Source of the DNA: Quercus robur
Taxonomy: Eukaryota > Streptophyta > Magnoliopsida > Fagales > Fagaceae
Reading direction: 5' to 3'
Assembly (NCBI RefSeq): GCF_932294415.1
Contig: NC_065537.1
Span: forward strand, 8,598,349-8,662,348
Length of the DNA: 64,000 bases
Part shown: positions 20,992-33,119 of the stretch, one piece after another
Position numbering within the stretch: the first letter of the stretch is position 1
Layout: every line of letters begins with the position of its first letter
The notes under the pieces: generated by a model
The model's input: the letters and a program-made list of their open reading frames with translations, nothing else
The model's database searches: none
What the model was told of the DNA's origin: nothing
Position numbers and translations under genes: made by a program

Positions 20992-22974
20992 AGCAAAAAA
21001 AAAAAAACAAAAAACAAAAAACTAAGGGTAGACTGTAAGTTAGCACAAAAAAATATAGAACAAAAATCTATATGATGCATGAACAAATTAAATGTAGTGA
21101 TGCATGGCCTAATGCAGTGCAATTAAGTTCAAATTAAGTTCAAGTTCACAAATTTGGCTTGAGCATAGAGTTTCTAACAAAAACCTCAAAATTTTGAAAA
21201 AACCACTTGATCAATTTGTAATAAAATTGACGAATTGATCATTATAGAAGATAGATGACATAAAGTAATGATCAATTACATCACCACAACAAGACAATTT
21301 CATCAATTGAACCAATTTGAACAAAATCCCCCAAATCAGGTTCAATACAAGCCCTAGAATTTTCAATTTATCACAAAGCCCCAAATTGTCAAATTAACCA
21401 TCATATAACATGATTATAACAATATAGGAACAAAACTCAATGATCAATTTCAGAAAAAGAAGCTTGATTCAACAAAAATCCCAAATTTGTAAAGGTCCGA
21501 AAATCCCAACACAATGCATGAGTTTATGCATGAAAACATGAAAATAAATGCAAAGGGAAGGGTATAAAGGTCTTACCGACCTTGGGAGAGGAAAACCTTG
21601 CAAACAGAATGGACAAAAACGACAAAAAATTGAGATTGATCCTTGACTGAGTCGTATGGAGAGAGAAAAGGTAAAGAACTTTTTGAAAAAGTGTTTGTCT
21701 CAACTAAAAATCAATTTTTAAAAAACTTCCCATACGATTTTCGATTGATCGAAGTATTGAGTTCGATCGATCAAAACAAACAGAGGTTCACTTAAATTTT
21801 TAAAACCAATTTCGATTGATCAAAAAACAGACTCGATCAATCGAGATAGACAGAGATCCACAAATTTTTGAGAAAAAACACAATTTTTGAAAAAGTTTTA
21901 GAAACATCTCAAAGCATTGAAATTGAGGAACAAAATGCATTAGTGTGTGATGATATGATTTTCAAAAACAAGAATTGAAGCCCAATTTTCCCAAATTTAA
22001 AATTTCTTACATTCTCCATAAATTTTCATGCATTATATTAGTTTTGCACAAAACTCAAAGTATTTGCAAACTTGGTTGGTCAGACCAAAGACACACACAA
22101 TAACATGTACAAAGTTTAGCAAAGAGTAACTTGTGTAGTGTGTGCAACTAGCAAAAACTTGAAATACATGTGAAGTTATATGTAAATAGAAATCAATCAC
22201 AAAGTCTACAAAATTCATCACTTTGAATTTGAAAGAGACTATCATCTAAAGAGTTAGATCATATAACTCTCACATCTCCTAGATCATAAGCTTGCAATCA
22301 TGTTAGTTTCTTGAGTTTGCCTCATATTGTACACACAAATTTTTGTTATTCAGAAACTTATTAAACTAGCTGGAATAATGTACACACCAATTTTATTTGA
22401 TAGATGTAATCATTAAGTCCAATAACGTACACACCAATTTTAGCATTTAAACCGAGACTATACCTTATGTTCTTTTTGTGTATGTACTATACTTTCTTGA
22501 ACACAAAATCTTACGATATGCACTAAGGTGTTCATGATTGGCCAGTGAACAGTGGTGAGATAGTTATTTATGCCTCTCTCTGAAGGTTCAAGTCCGTTAG
22601 TCAAAAACAAGTGACTTCAAGATTAAGACAAAATGATTAAAACTATAAACATCTTTCCCACACAACATACACTACAAAGTTTTAACTAGTAAAGTGCAAT
22701 AAGTAAGCTCATCAAGGCTAAACAAGGTACAAAAGACATGTTATGTGAAAATAAATTGATCAACCTTGTTCTCAAAAACCAAGAAAAAATAGTGCAAAAC
22801 ACAATTTGCTTCCTTTTTCTTCCTTTTTTTTTTAAATTTTAATATTATAAAAAAAACTTAGAATGAAATGCATGAATGTTATGCAATGCAAATCCTAAAA
22901 AAAACAAAACCAAAGAGCAATGGTCACAAAGGGTAGAGTAATGAAACACAAGGACCATGTCAGAAAGACTTAAT
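20992..22974 (-). other. Non-coding internal region of the Copia relic
   Basis: AT-rich, no pol domain recognised. It contains repeated TCGATTGATCGAAAA-like palindromic words around 21735-21850, also seen in the LTR (near 18670 and 19190). The shared GATCGATC motif may be regulatory. Confidence 0.4.
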
Positions 22975-23938
22975 TAGTTTGAGTTTTTTCCATCCAAAAC
23001 CTTTTAGATGCACCATTAGCATTGAAGTTCTTATTCACATGGGAATGATTACTAACTCTAGGATTGGAATAAAGGTTTAAAGTTTTTACCAATTCACCAA
23101 TGAGTACCATAGGATCTTATGCTTGAGGCACAGATACTTTTGGTTTGTTTGCTCTCTTAGCAGCTTGCAGCTTGTAACAGTTTGGACAAATGTGTCCAGA
23201 CTTTCCACAAAAATGACAAGCCCATGCAGGTTTATCATGTGACTTGTCCTTAGAAAGGGTAGGCTGCTTAGGTTTAGACTCTTTCAGATCAATCCTAATC
23301 TTTCTAGATGGTGAAACTTCTATGGGCTTGACAACCTCACTCACAGGGGTTTTGACAGTTTCACTCACAATATTACTCACAGAAGGTTCAAAAAAAGATG
23401 AAGGGACAAAGTTTGTAGAATGAGGAGCAAATATAGAATTGCTTTCAACAGAACCTAATCTAGATTTGTCAGAAGGAGACTTTTGAACACTTAACATTCG
23501 ATCAAGTTTAGAACTAGCAAATCTAGCAACAGATAAATCAAGTTCCAATGATTTAACTTTATCAAGCAATATCATATTCTCAGTTTTCACATTGTTCAAA
23601 AGTTCATTAGCATCAAATAGTTTTACAAGCAAATTTTTCTTATCAAGCTCAAGAGATTCAATTTTCTTTAGGCCAAGTTCAACATTCATAGCATCCTTTG
23701 CAGCAACTTTACAAAGTTTATTGTAGGCCTCTTGAAGATCTGCATCCTCAGAGAGTTCCCCATCAGAAGGGTTTTCTTCAGCAGATATGCTTTCATTGAC
23801 TACAGCCGTAGCAATGAAAGCAATTAAGTTTTCATCCTCATCACAATCAGACTCATCATTAGAAACTTCACCATCACTAAGGGTTACGGCCATAGCCTTA
23901 CCCTTAGACTTCAAATAGGTAGGACATTCAGATTTCAT
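22975..23938 (-). pseudogene. gag: Copia gag, C-terminal part with zinc knuckle
   Basis: An open frame of 273 codons (23938-23117), then a stop at QA*DP and a conserved tail down to about 22975. It starts in mid-gag (MKSECPTYLKSKGKAMAVTL, the segment after a lost first zinc knuckle). It has an acidic stretch, a leucine-rich coiled-coil (roughly residues 70-150) and a CCHC knuckle CHFCGKSGHICPNC near residue 242. The tail includes GASKRFWMEK, the usual gag-integrase linker. The N-terminal capsid-like domain is absent because the element is cut at 23940. Confidence 0.75.
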
Positions 23939-24029
23939 TATCCTTGCACTTAATGTGAGTGTAGCAACATTAAATGTTACGCTTCAGCTTTTAGTAATAT
24001 ATAGATTGGATGCATTTTATTACTTATAT

Positions 24030-24090
24030 ATCTGTATATATATATATATATATATAAATATGTATGTAAGTATGTATGTATGTATGTATG
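24030..24090. repeat. (TA)n and (TATG)n microsatellites
   Basis: TA repeats at about 24036-24055 followed by GTAT repeats to 24090. Confidence 0.85.
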
Positions 24091-26528
24091 TGTAATGTCC
24101 CAATCAGCAAAAAAAAAAAAAAAAAAAGTGTAAGATCAGATTTTTTTTGGGTTCCCACGTGCCCTACCTAACCCCACTACCCACCACTCATCTCACACTA
24201 CCACTACATCACTTGGCCGGCCATCCTTTCTTCTTATTTTCTTTTCTTTTCTCTCATACACTCCTCTACTCTTATATCCTCTCTACCCGATACTTCCACA
24301 CCACCACCACCACCATTTCCACCATCATTTTCAAGCAAGATCACCGGAAAATTCTTGGGAACCCATAAGCACCTTCACATCCTTTTTTTTTAGGTAAAAA
24401 TTTCTAATCTTTTTGGTGAGTTTTACACTTTTGCTTGAGGTTATTTTTATCTAAACTTCAATAATGATACCCATGTGATTTATGAGCGTTGGAAGTGATA
24501 TTTATGTGTTTGTATGTATGGGTTTTGTATTGGTGGAATTATTTGATGAGTGGGTATATGGTTTGTGCTAAAGATGACTACCTAAGGTTTATTTATGGTG
24601 GAAAATTTAGAAGTTTTGAGTTATAACATGTGATGGTTGGTAAATCTAATTTTTCCATTGCCATTGGGTTTATTTGGAGTTAGTTAAAGTTCTAATTTCT
24701 TGTCTTGGAGGATATTTTGATTTTGCTTTCATGGGTCTCTTATTGATGTAGTGTAGATTTTATGGAAGCTAGTCATGATGTTGGAGATGATATTTAATGG
24801 GCTAACTTTATAAATTGGAGTTTATGCCTTGTGAATCAATTTGTTGAGAAACTTTGGAAGTGGTATATATTATTATTGATGGGGTTAAATACTAGGCCTG
24901 CCTAATTAAGTGCTCTTTTGGCAATTCATAACTTGTAGCTAGATGCAATTTCAAGCTCGATGCTTATTGTAATAGGTTTACTTGATATTGTTTAGGTTCT
25001 ATCTAATCTCCTTGGAGCTTGGAGAATTAGGATTTTGCAGTTGTGAGGTAAATAGCTTTTTAATGGGATTTTGAAAAATAACCACGTTGTACAAATGTTG
25101 TTTTTGGGTTCGACACGCTTTTGGAAACTACTTATGGAAACTATATTTTCCTAAAAACTATTGTGTCGTAACCATAATATAAATATATATATTTATATAT
25201 GATTATATATGAAAATGCATCATTTTTGGTATTGCATTTGGGGAAATGCATAAATTGTTGATATGGAAAAATGAGCATTTTTATTTAATCTTTGATAAGG
25301 AAATCTTGGATGTTATGGCATATTAGAAAATTTAAATATGCTTATCTTGTCTGGTTATGTGGGAAATTGTTAGAAATTTTTTTGACAAGAATGAAGTTGA
25401 AAACCTTACAAACTTTGTGGAAGTCAGATTATTTAAGGTTTTTCTGAAACTACCTAGTTATAAACTATGTATTTGAAAGGAAATGTATACATGTGAGCTT
25501 TATGTGGTTTTGACACCATGCCATGTGTAATTTTTCAGTGATCACCCGATTTGGTTTCCGTAGTCTTTGTGACAAAGGAATCAAATCCAGGCCAGTGCCC
25601 TTTCACTTTGGATGACGCGTTCTTCCCTACTGCCCATGGGGGGAAGAGGTTCCTTGATTGTGTGTGGGTGAGGCTGCTGCCCATGGGGCCAAGAGACCAC
25701 ATGCAAGAGAGGTCCTATTTGATGCGCTCTCTCTGCTACTCATGGGGGGAGAGAAAAACCTTAAGGGTATGGGTGAGACTACTATCCATGTGGCCAAGAG
25801 TCTGCATACCAGAGAGGACAATATCATGCTAGTTGTGAATGGGTGGATCCCCTGACCGGTCTATGTGATAATGTGGTATATTTGTAATAATTTAACTTAT
25901 GTTAGATATTATGGTTTTGAAAATTATGTTGTTAGTCCTCACATATTATAGTATATAGTGTCAAGGTATTTATTTTGGGAAATTTTGTGTTTCATTATTA
26001 AATCATTCTTGTCATAGCATATTATTATTATTATAGAAAATGAAACTTGCATTTGCCCTACCCCCCATTAATTATGCTACTTATGGGGCTCTGTCTCATC
26101 CCATTATTTTATAAACTTTTCAGAGTAGGCAACAATCTTTTGAGATAGCTTTTTGGTGGCTAATAGTAGTTAGACTAACTGTTGATGGAGGCTGAACTTT
26201 TGTAATGGAGATATTAGATGATGTATATCTTAGAATAGGCTTAACTCATTCTTTTGTATATTATAGTGGTTGTGACATTATTCCAAGAATTATTTATTCA
26301 GATCTCTATTCTTTTGTGGCCAATGGTCCTTGTAATTATTGCTTAGACCTCTGATTTACTTTGAGAGTATAATCAATGGAATTATTATGATAATTCTTGA
26401 TATTGGTACTTGATATGATTTATGTGGATTGGATTGTCAAAAAGGAAAAATCTATAGGTACTTTGAGACGTCTTTCTCATGCTTTGGACCCTAATGGATG
26501 CATGCATAGCTTACCAATTACTTCTCCC
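24091..26528 (+). repeat. Putative Ty3/gypsy (chromovirus-type) LTR region
   Basis: It starts TGTAATGTCCCA, an LTR start I associate with chromoviruses, directly after GTATG repeats. It contains a pyrimidine-rich, CACC-rich leader (24160-24370), a GC-rich repeat block (25545-25860) and then AT-rich DNA. No end with target duplication and no internal gene was found. The extent is a guess. Confidence 0.35.
25669..25826. repeat. Imperfect tandem repeat, period about 103 bp
   Basis: GGGTGAGGCTGCTGCCCATG at about 25669 recurs as GGGTGAGACTACTATCCATG at about 25771, each followed by GGCCAAGAG and GAGAGG. CATGGGG words occur throughout the surrounding 300 bp. Confidence 0.7.
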
Positions 26529-26584
26529 AAAAAAAAAAAAAAAAAAAAAAAGAAGAAGAAGAAGAAGAAGAAGAAAAAAAAAAA
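26529..26584. repeat. Poly(A) plus (AAG)n tract
   Basis: About 22 A, then seven to eight AAG units, then A again. It could mark a retroposon tail, but no body was recognised. Confidence 0.85.
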
Positions 26585-26589
26585 CAGCA

Positions 26590-27130
26590 TTTGGAATAGG
26601 AGAGCCCAATAAGCTCCTATTTAAAGGAGGTGGAAAAAGAAAAACCTAACCCTAGAGAGCTTCATAAGGTTTTCTTTTTAAAACCCTAACCTCCTCCTAT
26701 AGAAGAAAGAGTTCTTGTTGCGTTTCTTGTATGCCTTTTGGTTTTGTAACCAAGCAAAGTCTCTTGCATCAACATTGAAGATCTTATTGGTGTTTCTATG
26801 TGAAACTGTTGCAAATCAACTACAACAATCAAAGGGTTGCTATGGAGTTAGTCACGTACTTGGATTCATGCAAAGGAGTAAGACTTGTACTAGGATCTGC
26901 GCATCAGATTGGTTAGTCCTGTACTGGGAGCCATGCATTAAAAGGAGAGATTGTCACTACAGAACAAGTCTAATTGGGTATTGGGCTAAGAGTTCAACTG
27001 TAGGTTGGTATAAAGTATTGAGATTCCTTTACTTGTAATTGCTTGTTTTGATAATAGTAGATTCTCGGGAGTGGTGACTTAAATTCACCCGGTGGGATTT
27101 TGCCTCAGTGGTTTTCCCTATTCGTAAATA
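26590..27130 (+). repeat. Putative Copia LTR fragment (R-U5 side)
   Basis: It resembles the downstream half of a plant Copia LTR: ...TTGTAATTGCTTGTTTTGATAATAGTAGATTC..., then GTGGTGACTTAAA, TTTTGCCTCAGTGGTTTTCC and ATTCGTAAATAAATCAC, words I recall from such LTRs. No ends were defined. The 107-codon frame at 26715-27038 is read as chance. Confidence 0.4.
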
Positions 27131-27513
27131 AATCACTTGTATCAAATTTAATTTCAGTTGCATTTAGTTATTTGATGATTTGTTTGTGCTACCATGCTCA
27201 TTGCATGTTAATTTGGTTAATTAATTAATTTGGCTAATTAATCAATTAATTCATCATAAGAGATCAATACATTCTTGGCTTATCATTTTCAATGTCATCC
27301 TATTAATTCAAACATAAATCCTAATTTTGCTATCCTGTTTGTGCCAATATATAATTGATTTTGCTAACAGCCATGAGGAACATTTCTTTATTTTCTAATG
27401 TTGATTTATTAGATTTATGCAATTTTTGTAACTGATTGTCTACCCCAATATATTTTTTGCTTATATATCTATTTGTTTTTCATTTCTTAAACAGTATTAA
27501 CTTTATTGTGCAG

Positions 27514-27640
27514 GCTAAAGGCTACCATGTTGGACCAGTATATGATGATGTTTTGGCTATGGCTTGGTTTTTCCTTGAGCTAATTGTCAAGTCAATGGCA
27601 TTGGAGAAGACTCGTCTTTTCTATCATTACCTTCCCACAG
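27514..27640 (+). pseudogene. SPK1: SPIKE1 pseudogene exon block 1
   Basis: Acceptor GTGCAG (to 27513) and donor GT at 27641. It reads AKGYHVGPVYDDVLAMAW to TRLFYHYLPT without a lesion. It is the first exon of the gene visible; earlier exons are not seen upstream in the window. Confidence 0.85.
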
Positions 27641-27726
27641 GTATTTTAAATTCCCTGAATCTTATTCATGCCATCTCCTAATATCCATGTTGTTTCTGCA
27701 TTTATATTTGAATACTCGAAAATATG

Positions 27727-28779
27727 TGAAACCACAAGAGCTATTTAGACCCCCAAATTAAAGTTACGGCTCGATTGATTTTACTCTAACTTAATACTAA
27801 GTGCGAAATAGAGTAAATGTGAGCGGATAAACAAACAAGCTACTCTAACCCATAAACATTATAACACAGTAGTAAAATGAAAGGTAAAAGAGTAGGGAAG
27901 AAAAATGCAAACACAAGATAACACGCCGATATGTTATCGAAGAGGAAACCGAAGAATTCAGCAGAAAACCTCTCTGCCACCCTCCAAGCAGTAATCGATC
28001 CACTAGACAATCAGTTGGGATACATGGGTTAGCAAGAGACTCTCCAAGCCTAATCTACCCGATGTACCTAAGCCCTTAAAGCTCCTACTCCAACAAGGCT
28101 TCTCGGAACCGTGTCTTGTCTAGCTCTCCAGATCCCACAACAAGCTCCATGTTGCAGCTGCCATCCTTGGCTTCTTCCAATGCTTCCTAACAATACCAAA
28201 ACCTCATCGAACACTCTAAAAGGGTGCAGTAAGTGCTTGGGCTATCAACCTCTCAATGGTATGGAAATTGAGAGGTAGGAGTTGAGGAAAATTTACAAGC
28301 AATTGTGTAGGGAAATGTGCGTATAACAATCTCTAACTCTCAAGGTTTGTGGCTAAGGTTTTCTCTCTGAAGCACTCCTCAACTTTTATGGGTAACGTGG
28401 GTATATATAGTGTAGGTACAGAAAGTTTGTATCAGATAGCATAGTTTGGCAAAACAAAATGTTTCGCAAGTGTCTTGCGGGAAGGTCTTACCCGCGAGCT
28501 ACTCGTGAAACACAGCTGTCTCTATCTGTCCTGACTCTTCGCATTCCAGTCATGTGTAAGGCATATGCATCATTTCACGAGATGCTTAGTCGCGAGATAC
28601 CCGCGAAAAGTCTTCTATCTTTAATTGCTTGAGTCTTCACACTCTCTCTCTCTAACACACAACCCTTACAATTAAATCCCACAATAAATACAGGATACAA
28701 AAGATTGAATAAAATTATAATCAAATTTGGTACGGAATTAAAGCCAACAAAACATATAGTTGTAAATTACAACTTTACA
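27727..28779 (-). repeat. Solo LTR, Copia-type, in SPIKE1 intron
   Basis: On the minus strand it starts TGTAAAGTTG and ends at TGAAACCACA on +. It shares the order of motifs with the LTRs of the element at 51.4 kb (GTTATCGAAGAGGAAACCG, CCAAGCCTAATCTACCCGAT, a TATATATAG box and GCGAG-rich patches) but is much more diverged. Flanks ATATG and ATATT look like a decayed 5-bp duplication. No internal sequence remains. Confidence 0.7.
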
Positions 28780-28933
28780 ATATTTTTAGTAGACGTTGAA
28801 TTACTGAGAAGTTACTTGGTAGGAGAGAAGGCCATTGGTCAAGCTTCAATTATTGGAAAGCTTAATAATACTACTTAGGTGCATGGTTACCAAGCTTAAT
28901 ATATAGTGTAGCTTCCCAAGTGAAAGCTAGCTT
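28780..28933 (+). other. SPIKE1 intron remnant with LINE target site
   Basis: Short non-coding interval ending in the first copy of the LINE target duplication (28920-28933). Confidence 0.5.
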
Positions 28934-29463
28934 CCCAAGGTTCCTCCTTGGGTAGCTTTTTTCTCTTGGACTGCTGCTTTAGGCGAGATTCTAACTACGA
29001 ATAATCTTCAAAAAATGCATTTTGTTGTTCATGAGTGGTGTTATATGTGCAAAAGGTGTGGAGAATCTGTAGATCATCTCCTCCTTCACTGTCCTATAGC
29101 ATATGAGATGTGGAGTATGGACTTTTGCTTGTTTAGTATTTGTTGGATGAGGTAGCAAAGGGTAGTGGATTTGTTGGATTCTTGGTCATGCAATTTTAGG
29201 CGACATCGCAATATAGCTAAATGGAGGATTGTAAGTTTTGAGGGATGCGAACGGTCCATTCTTGAGTTTAAGTCTTTTTTTCGTTTTTACTCTTCTTTAA
29301 TGGTGTTTAGTTTTACCATTTTTTTCTTGTCTTTCCCTTCTTGTTTTGCTTGATCATTGTAATTTGGTTTCTTAATGTTTTTGCCCCTTTATTACATCTC
29401 CTATGTACTGGGCTGTGTTTTTTTAATAAAATTTTTATGTTACTTATCAAAAAAAAAAAAAGG
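28934..29463 (+). mobile_element. 5'-truncated LINE with RT zinc-binding domain
   Basis: The body is flanked by a perfect 14-bp direct repeat GTGAAAGCTAGCTT (28920-28933 and 29464-29477) and ends in a poly(A) run, as expected for target-primed integration. The coding part reads PPWVAFFSWTAALGEIL, then MCKRCGESVDHLLLHCPIAY, the reverse-transcriptase zinc-binding domain at the LINE ORF2 C-terminus, and FEGCERSILEFKS. Stops are present. The 3' untranslated part ends TTTTTATGTTACTTATC before the A tail. Confidence 0.88.
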
Positions 29464-29477
29464 GTGAAAGCTAGCTT

Positions 29478-30278
29478 GTGCATTGGATGTGTCCCTCATT
29501 TTTTTAATGAGGAATTGGATTTTTTAGGTTGAAGGGATTTTCCCAAATCTCTTTGTGCCTCTTTCATCATAAATATTATCTAGCTAAGTCGCATACATGT
29601 CCAAAATCCAAGAAATTAGATATAAAATACGTAATTTAACATGGAAGGAAAGAAATTTATTTTGTGGCTTTTGATAGGATATGCTTTCAATCTAAGATTT
29701 AGAATAATATTTTGCTCGTTAAATTTGAGTTCATTAATATTATATAAAGCATGAATAAATTTTGGAATGATTCATCTATCATGGAAAAAAGCATATTCCT
29801 TGGTTTTTTGGCTGTAGTTTCCATGTCCAAAGGAGTGATATTACCTTTAAAAATTGGTTTGACTTGCTCATCCTTGCTTACTGGATGTTGTCTACAGTCT
29901 AAACTTCAAGCGAATTATGTAGTAGTGATGGTACCATATGGTGTTTTTAGTAAATATCAATAACAATTTATATCCTATTCTGCTGCTTAGAGTCACATAT
30001 CTTTGATCGGTGTTAAAAAAAATGTTATTATTGCCATTCTATTTGCGGCACTTTTTTTTTGATAGATTGTGGTACTGAACTATGTTAGGATGCCATTTCT
30101 TCTTTTGTTATATATATAGTTGCTTTCGTTTAAAATTCTTTGTTGATCGTACAATTTAATTCCATGTTGCTGCCAGCAAATCATAGCATCACATTTCTAA
30201 TCAGCTTATAATCTGGTTTAATTTTTGAGTGAGTTTTATTTATTTTATTTTAATAATATTATTTTCCTTTTGGCAGAG
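29478..30278 (+). other. SPIKE1 intron sequence
   Basis: AT-rich, no gene or clear transposon, ending in the pyrimidine tract TTTTCCTTTTGGCAGAG before the next exon. Confidence 0.45.
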
Positions 30279-30476
30279 ATGAAGATATCCCTCTGATGCA
30301 ATTGAAAGAAGGTGTCTTTAGATGTATAATGCAGTTGTATGATTGCCTTCTAACAGAAGTGCATGAGCGCTGTAAGAAGAGGTTGATTGAGCTTGGCAAA
30401 ACGTTTGAATGGCAGTTTGGCCTTCTTTTGTTATGATCTTTTGTCCATCATTGAACCTCGCCAAGTTTTTGAATTG
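30279..30476 (+). pseudogene. SPK1: SPIKE1 pseudogene exon block 2, frameshifted
   Basis: It reads EDIPLMQLKEGVFRCIMQLY and CLLTEVHERCKKR. A TTGATTGA duplication (30383-30390) then shifts the frame. In the shifted frame the family sequence resumes: LAKRLNGSLAFFCYDLLSII, EPRQVFEL. The donor GT is at 30477. The acceptor that keeps the frame with block 1 is AG at 30277-30278; AG at 30275-30276 would not. Confidence 0.85.
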
Positions 30477-31400
30477 GTATGCTTTCTGCTGTATTTTAAT
30501 GTTGCACATATGTATTTGTAAGAATTTTCGATTGGTCCTTTTGAATCTACCGTAGACCAAGAATGTTGAATGTGCCCTGCTATATTTTGAGAACCCTTTT
30601 TGATAATAAACATGGTGACTTATAAAAAAAATACTCTGTAGTTTTGTTCATCATTTAGAAAATTAGAATTAGATAAAAGAGTAACTTCGGGAAAATTTAA
30701 GCATGGCCAACTTATCATCCACTTTTCGGTAATAAATGGGAGAGAGGGAGAGGGAGAGAGTCACAAACTTCTCATAAAATGGATTACCATGCTAAAGGAA
30801 TGCACCAGCAGTCTTGTTCTAAAAGTTGATGCAATACAGACATTGTAGCTTGGGTCAAATGACACCACTGGATATGTTCCTTGTATTACTGATTGTTACA
30901 ATTCAGTGTGAATTGCACTGCAAAATACTTTGTTTTGCAGGTGCTGGCATTATTTCACCTCCATATTTTACTTGGTGGTTTTGGTTGCTGTATTTAAATT
31001 GTGGCTAAATTCCAAATTGCAACTGTATAAGTCATTGTTTTAATAGGGGCAACTGGAATGTATTTATGAGAGTGTGCTTTTGGGATGTTTAATTGAATGT
31101 TTGAGACATGCCTTATCAATCCTTTTTATTTTGTTTTGTTTTGGGTTTTCTGTTCGTATATTTGACTATTTTTCTCTCCGCTAGCTACTAGGATGAGGTG
31201 AAGACCAATAAGCATAATGACCTTTGAGTTAACCAACTTATTAATATTGATAAAGAAACGTACCTTAGTTGCAGGGGAATGCAAAATGTGATTTGTACAG
31301 CTGTACTAAAGCAGTAGGGCTCTATTGGCCCGAAAGTGGTGGACTTTGTTGTTGCCCTTTTTCTATATTCTCTTTACACAGTTTCTTCTGTATGTTGCAG
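30477..31400 (+). other. SPIKE1 intron
   Basis: Non-coding, with a GAGAGG-rich patch near 30740-30762. It ends GTATGTTGCAG. Confidence 0.5.
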
Positions 31401-31531
31401 ATTTCCTTGTACCTTGACAAGTTTTCTGGCGTGTGCCAAATGGTTCTGCATGACTGCAAGCTTACATTTTTGCAGATTATATGTGATCATGACCTTTTTG
31501 TGGAAATGCCTGGGAGAGACCCTTCAGATAG
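31401..31531 (+). pseudogene. SPK1: SPIKE1 pseudogene exon block 3
   Basis: Bounded by TTGCAG and GT (31532). It reads ISLYLDKFSGVCQMVLHDCK, then LTFLQIICDHDLFVEMPGRD and PSDR, with no lesion. The next exon in the family (NYLSS... to ...LIGQ) was not found before 33776. Confidence 0.85.
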
Positions 31532-32675
31532 GTAATTCATCAATGTGACACTTCTTCTTTGGTACTTCATCACTTTTTATATAGATAACATTGGAATTCT
31601 AGGTGATTTTAGAATCTCAAAGTAGATCAAATTTCTTTGTGTAACTTGCTTATTTGATATTGTTTTGTGGTATAGTGTTCGCTGTAAGCATATAATTTCT
31701 GTAAAATAATATCAAACCAAACTTTGACATTGGAATTGATGATCTTTTGCTTATTTAATTGATCCATCCAAGGATGCCGGCTGCTTTTCTCCAAAATCTC
31801 TGAAACCACATATGCCACTACTAGTTGGAGCCTTTGGTTTGATCATACTAGAACATCTAGAGTTGTTTGGCTATAAGCATATTTGTAATGCTAATAAGCT
31901 CCAAAATTTGACAAGATTGAATTTTAGTATTAAAACGGGGGCATTTGACTTATTGAGTTCATTGTTTTTATACATTTTCTTTTTATTGATTTATTGAGTT
32001 CGTTGTTTATATACTTATTGAGTTCATCTAGTATTGTTGTATTTTATTTCAAAATGTAAGGGTAATATAGAAAAGGCCATAAAATAGTTTACGCCTTTGC
32101 AGAAAATGGACATGTTTGCAGACATCCTATTAAGGAATGAAGGTTTAAAAAAATACGTTGGAGGGAGTATAATGCTGCATTTTGTACAGAAGCTAGAAAT
32201 TAATTATAGTTGTGATTTCACATGCATGTTAATTTTAAGGTAAATTATGCAGTTGTGATTGTACCACTAGCTGGGAATATTAAGGTTCCTCTCTGTTTTG
32301 GTATAGAAAATATATTTGCATATATGAAAATAAAAACACCTCAAAGCTCTTTATCAAAGATGTAGATTTTCTCACCTTAAAAACAATCTCTTTTCACCAC
32401 CTAAATAAAAATATTAAATTATAAGTAATAATGCCAATGCAAAATTATGTGTATCAATTCATGGTCATAGACTATGCAGTTATAGCTAAAATGAAACAAT
32501 TTTGGGAAGTTGCTTTTGTAGAACTAATCTAGTTAATTGTAGCTGATGATAAGTCAGTTAAAGTATCAAGTATGTCGAGATAAGCTATGAACGGAATTAA
32601 ATGGTCTATAGTGTCAGCACATGCTTGCAGAATCAAGATGAGGAGATCAGCCTGGAATGTTTTTTTGTTTTGTTT

Positions 32676-32718
<43 letters not shown>

Positions 32719-33119
32719 TAGGTATTAAGAAACTTTATTTAAAATAAAATTACAAGAAATGTGTAATAATTAAGATCACAAGTCACATGAATCCAGAGTC
32801 AAAGGACGAAGGAAAAGGAAAACAGTTGAAATCCCTTTCATTCCCTTGAAGAGTGATGTCTGAAGATGCAATACACTAGTGAGTACAGGAACGTTATCAG
32901 CAAGCTTATTGCAAAATAAAAATAGGGTTCTATCTCATTACTACAATGGCATAGGGCTAAACTTTACAAATTAACCCATGTAACCATGCAATGACTCCCA
33001 AATTTGCTAAATATATTGATTTGCTAGCCTCTAGTATGTATGGCATGACTTCCCAGTTTGCTAAATATCTTGATTCACCCAACAATTTTTTAAAATTTAT
33101 ATTGTTAAATGCATCAAGA
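31532..33119 (+). other. SPIKE1 intron, expected exon absent
   Basis: No coding block recognised where an exon should be. A run of about 37 T (32679-32715) followed by TATATAGGTATTAAGAAAC looks like the reverse-strand tail of a LINE-type retroposon extending right, without a recognisable coding part. Confidence 0.45.

Larger units (their letters stand above)
18026..23938 (-). mobile_element. Pol-less Copia-type retrotransposon relic
   Basis: Read on the minus strand, it holds the C-terminal half of gag (23938-22975), about 2 kb of non-coding AT-rich DNA, a 'plant transposon protein' ORF (20991-19853), a polypurine tract (about 19370-19385) and a 3' LTR (19369-18026). No protease, integrase, RT or RNase H is found. 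The 5' LTR and gag N-terminus are missing, so it is truncated near 23940. The pol-less layout may be original (a non-autonomous family) or a deletion. Confidence 0.65.

Noticed and set aside
22560..22610. GGTTCAAGTCC as part of a tRNA gene
   Set aside because: It resembles a T-loop but no acceptor stem, D-arm or anticodon arm can be drawn around it.
25551..25855. Overlapping ORFs of 65-93 codons on both strands
   Set aside because: They follow the GC-rich tandem repeat of an LTR-like region and match no family.
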